Positions 7,539 through 13,272 of a DNA stretch of 13,497 nt are shown one piece after another. Within the stretch, counting starts at the first letter, position 1. Every line of letters begins with the position of its first letter. Both the position numbers and the translations under genes were made by a program. Below the pieces are notes generated by a model, which saw only the letters and a list, made by a program, of their open reading frames with translations, was not told where the DNA came from and made no database searches. This DNA is from Cyanobacteria bacterium UBA1221. Lineage in GTDB: Bacteria; Cyanobacteriota; Vampirovibrionia; Gastranaerophilales; Gastranaerophilaceae. The stretch covers positions 26,890 to 40,386 of the forward strand of contig DBXD01000030.1 of assembly GCA_002309425.1 (NCBI GenBank). The letters run 5' to 3'.

Positions 7539-8837
7539 ATGCCGGTTTTAGACAAAATTCAGGATATTAACGATACTATTAAATCTATTGCAATGTTTAT
7601 TCAGTCCGAGGACTCAGTAAAGGGTGATTTTCAGGAATATTTAAAAACTATCGGAGCAAACAGAAATTCCGGCGTGAATTTCCAGGGTGCATGCTTTAAT
7701 TATATTTTTGAAAGACGCTTAGGAGAGGATTCAAAAAGCATACCTTCAATATATATGGATAAATCAGACTTAAAAGCCGGCAGTAAAAAAATTGTTAAGG
7801 CACTTGATAATTCAATGTCGTCGGTTTTTGAAATAAAGAAAATTCTGAAAAACGGTTTTGAATTGTACAACATAATCAATGAAAAAAGTTATGATGCCAC
7901 TTCTCTTATAAAAATGACAAATTTCAGAGGTCTTGGCTCAGGTCAGTATATTGTTGCCCGTATAATGAAGTTTGAGGATGAATGTTATCTTTTGGAAATT
8001 TCGGGAGTTCTTCCCACAACAAGGCGTGATGATGCGTACAGATTCTCAGTCGCAAGAATAATCCAAAATCCCGAAATCGTTTACATTGATAATCCCGAAA
8101 AACAAAAAGAAATTGAAGAAGAAATCTCTGATGTATATGAAAAATTTGTTGAATATTTCGGTCAGGAAGAAATTATTACTATAAATAAATATGCGGATGA
8201 CATTATAGGAATGTTTAATGATTATGCGGAAGATGGTGTTAAGGCGGATTATAAGGATAAAATAGTTGAACCTGACGGGTACAAGTTCTTTAACGTATCC
8301 GAGTTCAACAATTCTTATGATAATTTCCTGGAAAATTCAATGGGCGGTTTTTCTTCTCACAAAGAAACATATGATGTTGGTATTATTTATGATAAAGAGC
8401 TGGGAATGTATGCCGTTCCTTTCTGGGGCACGTTTAATAAAATATTTGAAGCTTCAAAACCCGATGAAGTTGAGAATTATGATAAATGTATAAAATATTT
8501 CTTAAATAATGATAAATTTTCTGCAAACCTGATAAAAAGAGCTGCAAAAAAACATAAAAACTTTTTGCCGATTGTAAACGGGTTATTTAAGACGGATTAT
8601 ACTTTGAAAGAACTGCTGGAAAAATATAAATCACGTTATCTCGAACAGAAAATTTATTCTTCCACCACCGTTTTATATAAATCAAAAGCTTTTGCAAGCA
8701 CGTTAGGGCTTATAGAAGAAGAACAGGAACTCCCGGAACTTCCTGAGGGTGTTGATTTATCTAAAATCGGAAGAAATGACCCGTGTCCCTGCGGCAGTGG
8801 TAAGAAATTTAAAAAATGCCACGGAGCAAGTTTGTAA
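7539..8837 (+). CDS. Protein of unknown function with a C-terminal SEC-C zinc-binding motif
   Basis: 432 residues from the ATG at 7539, chosen because AAAGAGGGGG (7523-7532) lies at the right distance; the ATG at 7533 abuts that site, and a TTG at 7497 would lie inside the promoter. The last 25 residues are a clear SEC-C motif, KIGRNDPCPCGSGKKFKKCHG, with C416, C418, C427 and H428 as ligands, like the tail of SecA. The rest is not recognised: a helical N-terminus (1-40), a possibly beta-rich segment about 100-158 (KNGFELYNIINEKSYDATSL, then GQYIVARIMKFEDECYLLEISGVL), an acidic helix 185-206, and a C-terminal helical region 310-375. There is no signal peptide or membrane segment. Family knowledge: SEC-C tails bind zinc and often mediate contact with a protein partner or the ribosome/SecB. 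It is a single-gene unit, followed by a hairpin. Confidence 0.85.
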   Translation: MPVLDKIQDINDTIKSIAMFIQSEDSVKGDFQEYLKTIGANRNSGVNFQGACFNYIFERRLGEDSKSIPSIYMDKSDLKAGSKKIVKALDNSMSSVFEIKKILKNGFELYNIINEKSYDATSLIKMTNFRGLGSGQYIVARIMKFEDECYLLEISGVLPTTRRDDAYRFSVARIIQNPEIVYIDNPEKQKEIEEEISDVYEKFVEYFGQEEIITINKYADDIIGMFNDYAEDGVKADYKDKIVEPDGYKFFNVSEFNNSYDNFLENSMGGFSSHKETYDVGIIYDKELGMYAVPFWGTFNKIFEASKPDEVENYDKCIKYFLNNDKFSANLIKRAAKKHKNFLPIVNGLFKTDYTLKELLEKYKSRYLEQKIYSSTTVLYKSKAFASTLGLIEEEQELPELPEGVDLSKIGRNDPCPCGSGKKFKKCHGASL

Positions 8838-8843
8838 AAATAT

Positions 8844-8867
8844 TAAGGCTCGGATTTCCGAGCCTTA
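8844..8867 (+). terminator. Perfect 10-bp hairpin downstream of the SEC-C gene, lacking a T-tract
   Basis: Bases 8844-8853 pair perfectly with 8858-8867 (TAAGGCTCGG / CCGAGCCTTA) with an ATTT loop. It lies 7 bases after the stop, as a terminator should. On the plus strand it is followed by A-rich sequence, not T residues; the T-rich tail is on the minus strand (TATTTTTA beyond 8844). It is therefore either a poor or Rho-assisted plus-strand terminator, an mRNA 3'-end stabiliser, or a block to antisense transcription. Confidence 0.6.
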
Positions 8868-8933
8868 TAAAAAAAATATAAATACGGTGATTCTTAAGGG
8901 TTATGTTTAGAAGTTTATTATAAGGTTTTGAAT

Positions 8934-9659
8934 ATGAAAAAGTTTTGCTTAATATCGTTGTTATTACTTAGTGTTGTTGTATGCGGCTGTAATGTAAAAA
9001 CTGATCAGCAGAATACGAAGGGACCTGACTCTAAAAACATAAGTAAAGACTTGCCAAAAGATGCGGCCGGGAAAAAAGAATTAAACTGTGAAGAATTGGA
9101 AAATGAAACCTTTCATCTTGTGATTAATCAAAGTAAAATTGATTATGAAGCAAGAAAGAAGCAAATTAATGCTTTTTATGATAAGTGTACCCGCAAAAAT
9201 CTTGACAGGTGGTATTCTCTTGGCTATGAGGCGCTGAGTGTTTCGGATCAGGCCGTTGATGAGAACCTAAAAATGCACTATTTAAAAGTTGCGTATGATA
9301 ATTTCAAACTTACATCTGTTGATGATGGTTTTTTGGCAGCATCGGAAGCCTTAGCAATCGGAAGAAAATATTACGAACAAAAAGATTGGGAGCATGCTTT
9401 AATATGGATGAATAAAGCAATTCCCTATTATCAAAAATCAAGAAGAACCATGATAAAGTCTTTACCAATGTATATCGGTGATGTGTATTTAGAAAAGAAC
9501 GATTATTTGAATGCCCAAAAAATGTATAAAGAAGCTCTGCGAAATTTCGAAGATGATAAGGATGTAAGAGGACGAAGAACTTATAGTGAGATATCTGAAA
9601 AATTGCAGAAAGTTGCATCTCTAAAAAATTCCGAGACCGAGGTTAAATCAAAAGAATAG
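8934..9659 (+). CDS. Predicted lipoprotein with a TPR-like helical repeat domain
   Basis: 241 residues from the ATG at 8934, with TAAGG (8921-8925) upstream; a TTG two codons earlier is less likely. The N-terminus MKKFCLISLLLLSVVVCGC is a type II signal peptide with the lipobox VCGC, so C19 would be lipidated and the protein anchored on the outer face of a membrane. A polar linker (20-50) leads to helical pairs. Residues about 115-205 look like TPR units: YLKVAYDNFKL, ALAIGRKYYEQKDWEHALIWMNKAIPYY and YIGDVYLEKNDYLNAQKMYKEALRNF. Family knowledge: TPR lipoproteins often serve as scaffolds for envelope complexes; the specific role is unknown. Cysteines at 52 and 85 could form a disulfide if exported (inference). 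Confidence 0.82.
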   Translation: MKKFCLISLLLLSVVVCGCNVKTDQQNTKGPDSKNISKDLPKDAAGKKELNCEELENETFHLVINQSKIDYEARKKQINAFYDKCTRKNLDRWYSLGYEALSVSDQAVDENLKMHYLKVAYDNFKLTSVDDGFLAASEALAIGRKYYEQKDWEHALIWMNKAIPYYQKSRRTMIKSLPMYIGDVYLEKNDYLNAQKMYKEALRNFEDDKDVRGRRTYSEISEKLQKVASLKNSETEVKSKE

Positions 9660-9718
9660 TCTTTACTTTTAAATAATTATAAAAACATTAAGGTTTTAAA
9701 ATTTTGTAAAATTTTATA

Positions 9719-9739
9719 TTATCATAATACTATAAGGAG
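9719..9739 (+). promoter_or_regulatory. Probable promoter and ribosome binding site of the dnaJ-like gene
   Basis: The 92-base gap is very A/T-rich. TTATCATA (9719-9726) contains a TATCAT -10 like the one before ndk, and TTGTAA (9704-9709) with TACTAT (9728-9733) at 18 bases is another option; the exact hexamers cannot be settled by eye. AAGGAG (9734-9739) is a clear Shine-Dalgarno sequence, though 12 bases from the ATG, on the long side. No heat-shock CIRCE element (TTAGCACTC-N9-GAGTGCTAA) is present. Confidence 0.4.
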
Positions 9740-9751
9740 CAATATAATATT

Positions 9752-10792
9752 ATGGAATATAAAGATTATTATGAAATACTGGGTGTTAAACGAGGAGCAA
9801 GTGATGCCGAAATAAAATCAGCGTACCGAAAACTTGCCAGAAAATATCACCCTGACGTAAACAAGACCAAAGAGGCGGAGTCAAAATTCAAAGATATTAA
9901 TGAAGCTTATGAAGTTCTTGGCGATAAGGCAAAAAGACAGCGTTATGACAGTCTTGGCGCAAACTGGCAGGGCGGTCAAAGTTATACTCCCCCTCCGGGA
10001 TTTGAAAACTTTGGTTTTGGCGGTAACGGCGGAACCTATGAGTTCAACTTTGGCGGTCAAAATATGGGCGGGTTTTCCGATTTCTTCAGTTCTCTGTTCG
10101 GAGATATGATGGGAGGAGGAGCCTCTCAGTCCGGCATGGGCGGTATGAATTTTGGCGGATTTGACTTTGGAAATATGAGCGGTGCACAGCAGACAAGAAC
10201 CCGCAGAAAGCCTCAGCAACCGCCTCAGGAAAACCTTGATGTAACAAAAACCCTAAATATCACGGCCCTTGATGTATTTAATCAAAAACCGGTTAGCGTA
10301 ACTTTTTCGGATATGGAAAAATGCACGCAATGTCCTCCGGGAGGCGGATATTGCTCAAACTGCGGAGGGACAGGGATAAAACATACCTCAAAATCACTAA
10401 AGGTAAAAATTCCTCCCGAAGTTAAAGTAGGGCAAAAAATCCGTCTGAAAGGGGAGGGTAAAACCGATAATTACGGCAGAAAAGGCGACTTGTATCTGGT
10501 AATACAGTACAACGACAAAGAATACGAAGTCGATGGAGTAGATTTAACAAAGGATCTTGAAATAACCCCGCCTGAGGCTGTTCTTGGCTGCAAGAAAGAC
10601 ATAAAAACTTTGCACGGAACTATAGGGATAAAAATTCCGCCTATGACGTCAACCGGGAAAATGCTCAGACTGAAAAATTTGGGTTTGCCTAAAAAATCAG
10701 GCGGATACGGTAACCTGAACGCAAGAATAAAGATAGTGCTTCCTGAAAAGTTATCTCAGGAACAAATAAATCTTTATAAACAGATGTTGTAG
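9752..10792 (+). CDS. DnaJ-family Hsp40 co-chaperone with a reduced zinc centre
   Basis: 346 residues. The J domain is residues 1-68 (YYEILGVKRGASDAEIKSAY) with the HPD triad at 33-35 for DnaK ATPase stimulation. A Gly/Phe-rich region spans 83-143 (NFGFGG, FSDFFSSLFGDMM). The C-terminal substrate-binding part is 160-340, with KIPPEVKVGQKIRLKGEGK and IKIPPMTSTGKMLRLKNLGLP, the two beta-domain hallmarks. Instead of the four CxxCxGxG repeats of classic DnaJ there is one compact module, C191-x2-C194-x6-C201-x2-C204-GGTG. This is intermediate between type A (zinc finger) and type B (CbpA/DJLA, none). No grpE or dnaK is in the window. The stop codon directly abuts that of the convergent XRE gene. 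Confidence 0.93.
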   Translation: MEYKDYYEILGVKRGASDAEIKSAYRKLARKYHPDVNKTKEAESKFKDINEAYEVLGDKAKRQRYDSLGANWQGGQSYTPPPGFENFGFGGNGGTYEFNFGGQNMGGFSDFFSSLFGDMMGGGASQSGMGGMNFGGFDFGNMSGAQQTRTRRKPQQPPQENLDVTKTLNITALDVFNQKPVSVTFSDMEKCTQCPPGGGYCSNCGGTGIKHTSKSLKVKIPPEVKVGQKIRLKGEGKTDNYGRKGDLYLVIQYNDKEYEVDGVDLTKDLEITPPEAVLGCKKDIKTLHGTIGIKIPPMTSTGKMLRLKNLGLPKKSGGYGNLNARIKIVLPEKLSQEQINLYKQML

Positions 10793-11128
10793 TTATTTCT
10801 CAAGTGTATTGTAAAATTTGTACATAAGTTTAAGAGTTTTTGTATTTTCCCTCTCCGTAAGGGTTTTAAACTCTTCTTTTATCTCGTTAATATCCTTGTA
10901 TTCATCAAAATTAAGTAAGTCCTTAAGTTCTACATCAAGAACTTTAGCAATTGCATATAGCAAGTCAAAAGATGGTTTTGTTCGGGCGGACTCTATTTTT
11001 GAAATATGATTTGGAGAGTAATCCGCCAATTCAGCCAATCTTTCTTGCGTAATCCCTCTTTTGCTACGCAATTCGGCTATTCTTTTGCCTAATAATTTTA
11101 AAGTTTTTTCCATGTCCGCGAACCCCAT
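10793..11128 (-). CDS. XRE-family helix-turn-helix transcriptional regulator
   Basis: 111 residues if started at the first ATG (11128 on the minus strand), or 106 from the ATG at 11113. Residues about 14-72 form a canonical Cro/CI-type helix-turn-helix: LGKRIAELRSKRGITQERLAELADYSPNHISKIESARTKPSFDLLYAIAKVLDVELKDLL, quoted here only as its landmark pieces GITQERLA (recognition scaffold), SPNHISKIE (recognition helix) and ARTKPSFDLL. A charged helical tail (75-111) probably serves dimerisation. It is divergent from the glycosyltransferase gene, and the gap holds dyad symmetries fit for its binding, so autorepression and control of that gene are likely (inference). No clear Shine-Dalgarno sequence is seen for the first ATG; a GGGG lies before the second. 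Confidence 0.92.
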   Translation of the reverse strand: MGFADMEKTLKLLGKRIAELRSKRGITQERLAELADYSPNHISKIESARTKPSFDLLYAIAKVLDVELKDLLNFDEYKDINEIKEEFKTLTERENTKTLKLMYKFYNTLEK

Positions 11129-11145
11129 ATCAATCTTATAAAATA

Positions 11146-11159
11146 TGTAAATTTTTACA
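11146..11159. promoter_or_regulatory. Inverted repeat TGTAAA-TT-TTTACA before the XRE gene, operator candidate
   Basis: Perfect 6-bp arms around a 2-base centre, 17 bases upstream of the XRE start codon. On the minus strand a TATAAG hexamer (11140 to 11135) lies between it and the ATG, so the dyad would sit in the -10/-35 spacer of an XRE promoter. A/T-rich dyads can arise by chance. Confidence 0.4.
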
Positions 11160-11161
11160 CA

Positions 11162-11178
11162 TTGATTAACTTGATTAA
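11162..11178. repeat. Direct repeat TTGATTAA x2, 9-base period
   Basis: TTGATTAA at 11162-11169 and 11171-11178, separated by a single C. It sits midway between the divergent XRE and glycosyltransferase start codons, just upstream of the plus-strand extended -10, where an activator or repressor could bind. Confidence 0.6.
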
Positions 11179-11187
11179 TTATGCTTG

Positions 11188-11196
11188 TGATATAAT
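11188..11196 (+). promoter_or_regulatory. Extended -10 promoter of the glycosyltransferase gene
   Basis: TG-A-TATAAT (11188-11196) is a perfect extended -10; the -35 region is weak. A second TATAAT at 11217-11222 gives an alternative start near 11229. Either way the palindrome at 11194-11208 overlaps the core promoter, as expected for a repressor site. Confidence 0.6.
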
Positions 11197-11208
11197 CATG
11201 TCATGATT
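11194..11208. promoter_or_regulatory. Perfect palindrome AATCATG-T-CATGATT, probable repressor operator
   Basis: 7-bp arms around one central base, overlapping the last three bases of the -10 and the predicted transcription start. A further GTCATGA (11200-11206) / TCATGAC (11233-11239) inverted pair extends the symmetry downstream. The adjacent XRE gene is the natural candidate binder. Confidence 0.6.
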
Positions 11209-11261
11209 GGTAAGCGTATAATGTCTTGATTTTCATGACTAATATTTGAAGAGGTAAGAAT

Positions 11262-12113
11262 ATGATTAAGATTTCAATTATAGTCCCTGTTTATAATGTT
11301 GAAAGGTATCTTGCAATTTGCTTAGACAGTTTAATCTCCCAAACGTTAAAAGATATAGAAATAATATGTGTAAATGACGGTTCAACGGATGATTCCGGAC
11401 AGATTTTGAAAGAATTTGCAAGTGCAGATAAACGTATAATTGTAATTACTCAGCGTAATCAAGGACTATCTGTTGCCAGAAATGTCGGAATGAAATATGC
11501 AGAAGGTCAATACATAGCCTTTTGTGATTCTGATGATTGGGTGGATTCGGATTATTATGAAAAATTATATAATGCCGCAACCTTTTACAATTGTGATATT
11601 GCTGTTGCAGGAATAAAAAAACTAAAAAAGGGAAAAGAAAAAATATTTCTTGATTATAAAGATAAAACAATAACAAGTGATTTTCAAGAGAAAATAAAAA
11701 TTTGTGATGTGCCTGATTTTTGTTATGTTTGCAATAAAATATACCGTACGAAGTTGTTAAAATGCAGTGGATTAGAATTCGAACCCGGAATGTGCTATGA
11801 GGATATAATTTTTACACCGCAGGTTTTGTACGAATTAAATTCTCTTGTAAGCGTTCAAGGTACTTATTATCACTATAGAATGCGGGCTAATTCTATAGTT
11901 CACACGAAAAAATATCGACCGGACAATGAAAAAGCCTTGAAGTTTGCATTGAGCTTTTTGGAAGAACATGGTATCCCAAGAACTGTAATGACAGTTGTAA
12001 AAAAATACAAGCTTTTAGGTTTGACTTTTGTAAAAACAAAAACGAAAAACAACGTAATGCATTTAACATTGTTTAATATGTTTAAATTTAAAATCAATCT
12101 AAAAAAGAGTTAA
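11262..12113 (+). CDS. Family 2 glycosyltransferase (GT-A fold, EpsH/EpsJ-like)
   Basis: 283 residues. The N-terminus SIIVPVYNVERYLAICLDSL is the classic GT2 start; the nucleotide-sugar site shows VNDGSTDDS (37-45), and GLSVARNVGM (68-77) leads into the metal-binding DSDDW (89-93). The likely catalytic-base region is CYEDIIFTPQV (178-188), followed by the family phrase YYHYRMRANSIVHT (202-215). Family knowledge: transfers a sugar from a nucleotide donor to exopolysaccharide, capsule, teichoic acid or LPS acceptors on the cytoplasmic face. There is no membrane anchor, though the C-terminus (250-283) is basic and moderately hydrophobic. The ATG at 11262 has GAGGT (11251-11255). It stands alone, not in a polysaccharide cluster, and is paired with the divergent XRE regulator. 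Its stop is 7 bases from that of convergent proC. Confidence 0.93.
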   Translation: MIKISIIVPVYNVERYLAICLDSLISQTLKDIEIICVNDGSTDDSGQILKEFASADKRIIVITQRNQGLSVARNVGMKYAEGQYIAFCDSDDWVDSDYYEKLYNAATFYNCDIAVAGIKKLKKGKEKIFLDYKDKTITSDFQEKIKICDVPDFCYVCNKIYRTKLLKCSGLEFEPGMCYEDIIFTPQVLYELNSLVSVQGTYYHYRMRANSIVHTKKYRPDNEKALKFALSFLEEHGIPRTVMTVVKKYKLLGLTFVKTKTKNNVMHLTLFNMFKFKINLKKS

Positions 12114-12120
12114 TTCGGTA

Positions 12121-12918
12121 TTATTTGCCCAATTCGTTTGCTTTAATTGTAGTTTTTTCTATAACGTCAAGGAAAAGTTTGTCTGACTTTTCCTCATTCA
12201 TTATGCTTATTCCGACAAATGTGCAGCCGCCTTTTGTGGCTACATTATCTATCAACGTTTGAACAGGAGTTTCGCCTCTGTTAAACACCATTTTTGCAGA
12301 CCCCAGAGCGGTTTGGGTCGCAAGTAATAAAGATTTTTCATAATCAAGTCCGAGTTTTTCTCCTGCACGAGCCATATCCTCGATGACCTTGTAGAAGAAC
12401 GCAGGTCCTGAACCTGAGATTGCCGTAACGATATCCATTTGGGCTTCGGTTACTTCTGTGCATTTACCTATTTTACTCAAAATTGAAATTACAAATTCAA
12501 CATCTGTTTCGTTAGCGTATGAACCTTTGCATACTCCAAACATTCCCTCTTTTATAAGTGCAGGAGTGTTTGGCATAATTCTTACAACACGTTTTCTTCC
12601 GATAATATTTTCTATCTTGTGAGTGTTAACTCCCGCAGCAATTGAAAGGATAAGTTTATCTTCCGTAATTTCATTTTTTATTTCTTCAAGTATAGGCGCA
12701 ACCTGATTTGGTTTAACCGCAAGAAATATTACATCGCTGTCAATTACAAGGGATTTGTTATCCGAAAGGACTGTAATATTTAATCTCTGTTGTGCTTGAT
12801 TTGCCAATTCAGGATTGACCTCAGAGCCTTTTACCGAAAATCCTGATGTCCCTTCAACCCCTTTAATTATTGCGCTTGCCATTTTTCCGCATCCGATAAA
12901 GCCTAATCTTACGTTCAT
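12121..12918 (-). CDS. proC: Pyrroline-5-carboxylate reductase
   Basis: 265 residues from the ATG at 12918, preferred because AGAGAGG (12934-12928) lies upstream and the protein then begins MNVRLGFIGCGKMASAI, as the family does; a longer reading frame to 12990 would add 24 unrelated residues. The dinucleotide fold is GFIGCGKMA (6-14), then AVKPNQV (67-73), IMPNTPALIKEG (114-125) and the family signature ISGSGPAFFYKVIEDMARAG (167-186), with VATKGGCT (226-233) where family members usually have SPGGTT. Family knowledge: reduces pyrroline-5-carboxylate to proline with NAD(P)H, the last step of proline synthesis; cytosolic decamer. Divergent from rpmH. Confidence 0.96.
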   Translation of the reverse strand: MNVRLGFIGCGKMASAIIKGVEGTSGFSVKGSEVNPELANQAQQRLNITVLSDNKSLVIDSDVIFLAVKPNQVAPILEEIKNEITEDKLILSIAAGVNTHKIENIIGRKRVVRIMPNTPALIKEGMFGVCKGSYANETDVEFVISILSKIGKCTEVTEAQMDIVTAISGSGPAFFYKVIEDMARAGEKLGLDYEKSLLLATQTALGSAKMVFNRGETPVQTLIDNVATKGGCTFVGISIMNEEKSDKLFLDVIEKTTIKANELGK

Positions 12919-12945
12919 ATATGTTAACCTCTCTTTACTTATGTG

Positions 12946-12974
12946 TTGACTATTTGTTTTGTTTTGTTTAACAT
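12946..12974 (+). promoter_or_regulatory. Candidate rpmH promoter
   Basis: TTGACT (12946-12951), a 17-base spacer and TAACAT (12969-12974, 4 of 6 consensus). Other -10-like hexamers (TATACG at 12981, TATAAA at 12992) are closer to the gene, so the choice is uncertain. It would cross the proC -10 region. Confidence 0.4.
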
Positions 12975-12978
12975 TTGA

Positions 12979-12984
12979 ATTATA
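12979..12984 (-). promoter_or_regulatory. Probable -10 element of proC
   Basis: A perfect TATAAT on the minus strand (12984 to 12979); the -35 position (TTTCCT) is weak. A transcript would have a leader of about 50 bases. It lies within the same 96-base gap that must hold the rpmH promoter, so the two divergent promoters are back to back or overlapping. Confidence 0.45.
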
Positions 12985-13014
12985 CGGCAAATATAAATAA
13001 AAGGAAATCGAAAA

Positions 13015-13167
13015 ATGAGACGTACACTAGAAGGAACTAAAGTTAAAAGACAGCGCGTAAGCGGTTTCAGAGCCAGAATGGCTACTGCCGGCGGTCAGGA
13101 AGTTATAAACAGACGCCGTGCAAAAGGTCGTCATACGCTTGGTATCGTTGCTAAAAAACGTGCATAA
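13015..13167 (+). CDS. rpmH: Large ribosomal subunit protein bL34
   Basis: A 50-residue basic protein, reading MRRTLEGTKVKRQRVSGFRA, then RMATAGGQEVINRRRAKGRH and TLGIVAKKRA. All L34 hallmarks are present: the N-terminal RTLxGT, the SGFRARM core and the RRRxKGRHxL end. It is slightly longer than the usual 44-47 because of a VAKKRA tail. The pattern is closest, from memory, to cyanobacterial L34, supporting the lineage guess. Start ATG 13015 follows AAAAGGAAA. It binds 23S rRNA in the 50S subunit. The gene was found by eye because it is too short for a usual size cut-off. The rpmH-rnpA order is conserved across bacteria. Confidence 0.96.
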   Translation: MRRTLEGTKVKRQRVSGFRARMATAGGQEVINRRRAKGRHTLGIVAKKRA

Positions 13168-13192
13168 GAGTTTTTAATAAGATTAAAAACTC
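13168..13192 (+). promoter_or_regulatory. Upstream hairpin competing with the rpmH terminator (antiterminator-like)
   Basis: GAGTTTTTAAT (13168-13178) pairs perfectly over 11 bp with ATTAAAAACTC (13182-13192), with an AAG loop. It begins at the base directly after the rpmH stop codon. Its right arm (13185-13192) is also the base of the left arm of the terminator that follows, so both cannot form together. Confidence 0.55.
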
Positions 13193-13218
13193 CGTCATAA
13201 ATAATGGCGGAGTTTTTT
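13185..13218 (+). terminator. Intrinsic terminator between rpmH and rnpA
   Basis: Bases 13185-13198 pair with 13204-13217 (14 bp, one G-T at 13195/13207) around an AAATA loop, with a GC-containing core (ACTCCGTC/GGCGGAGT) and a run of six T (13213-13218). A textbook Rho-independent terminator; it should reduce read-through from rpmH into rnpA. Confidence 0.9.
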
Positions 13219-13236
13219 GTGTGCGAATGAAGTCAG

Positions 13237-13266
13237 TTGACGGTGTAACGATTTATCTGTTATAAT
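13237..13266 (+). promoter_or_regulatory. Promoter of rnpA
   Basis: TTGACG (13237-13242), an 18-base spacer and a perfect TATAAT (13261-13266). Only six bases separate the -10 from the rnpA ATG, so transcription should start at or just inside the start codon. Confidence 0.75.
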
Positions 13267-13272
13267 TCAGGT

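Noticed and set aside
9660..9751. CIRCE heat-shock element before the dnaJ-like gene
   Set aside because: The gap is A/T-rich but shows no TTAGCACTC-N9-GAGTGCTAA inverted repeat.
9881..10219. Open frame of 112 codons antisense to the dnaJ-like gene
   Set aside because: It mirrors the Gly/Phe-rich repeat-like region; low-complexity bias explains its length.
12111..12140. Direct repeat AATTCG flanking the glycosyltransferase/proC junction as an insertion-site duplication
   Set aside because: Only 6 bases, and both copies are at the same side of the islet, so it does not bracket an inserted element.
12919..12990. 24-residue N-terminal extension of ProC
   Set aside because: The extension has no similarity to the family, and a good ribosome binding site precedes the internal ATG at 12918.
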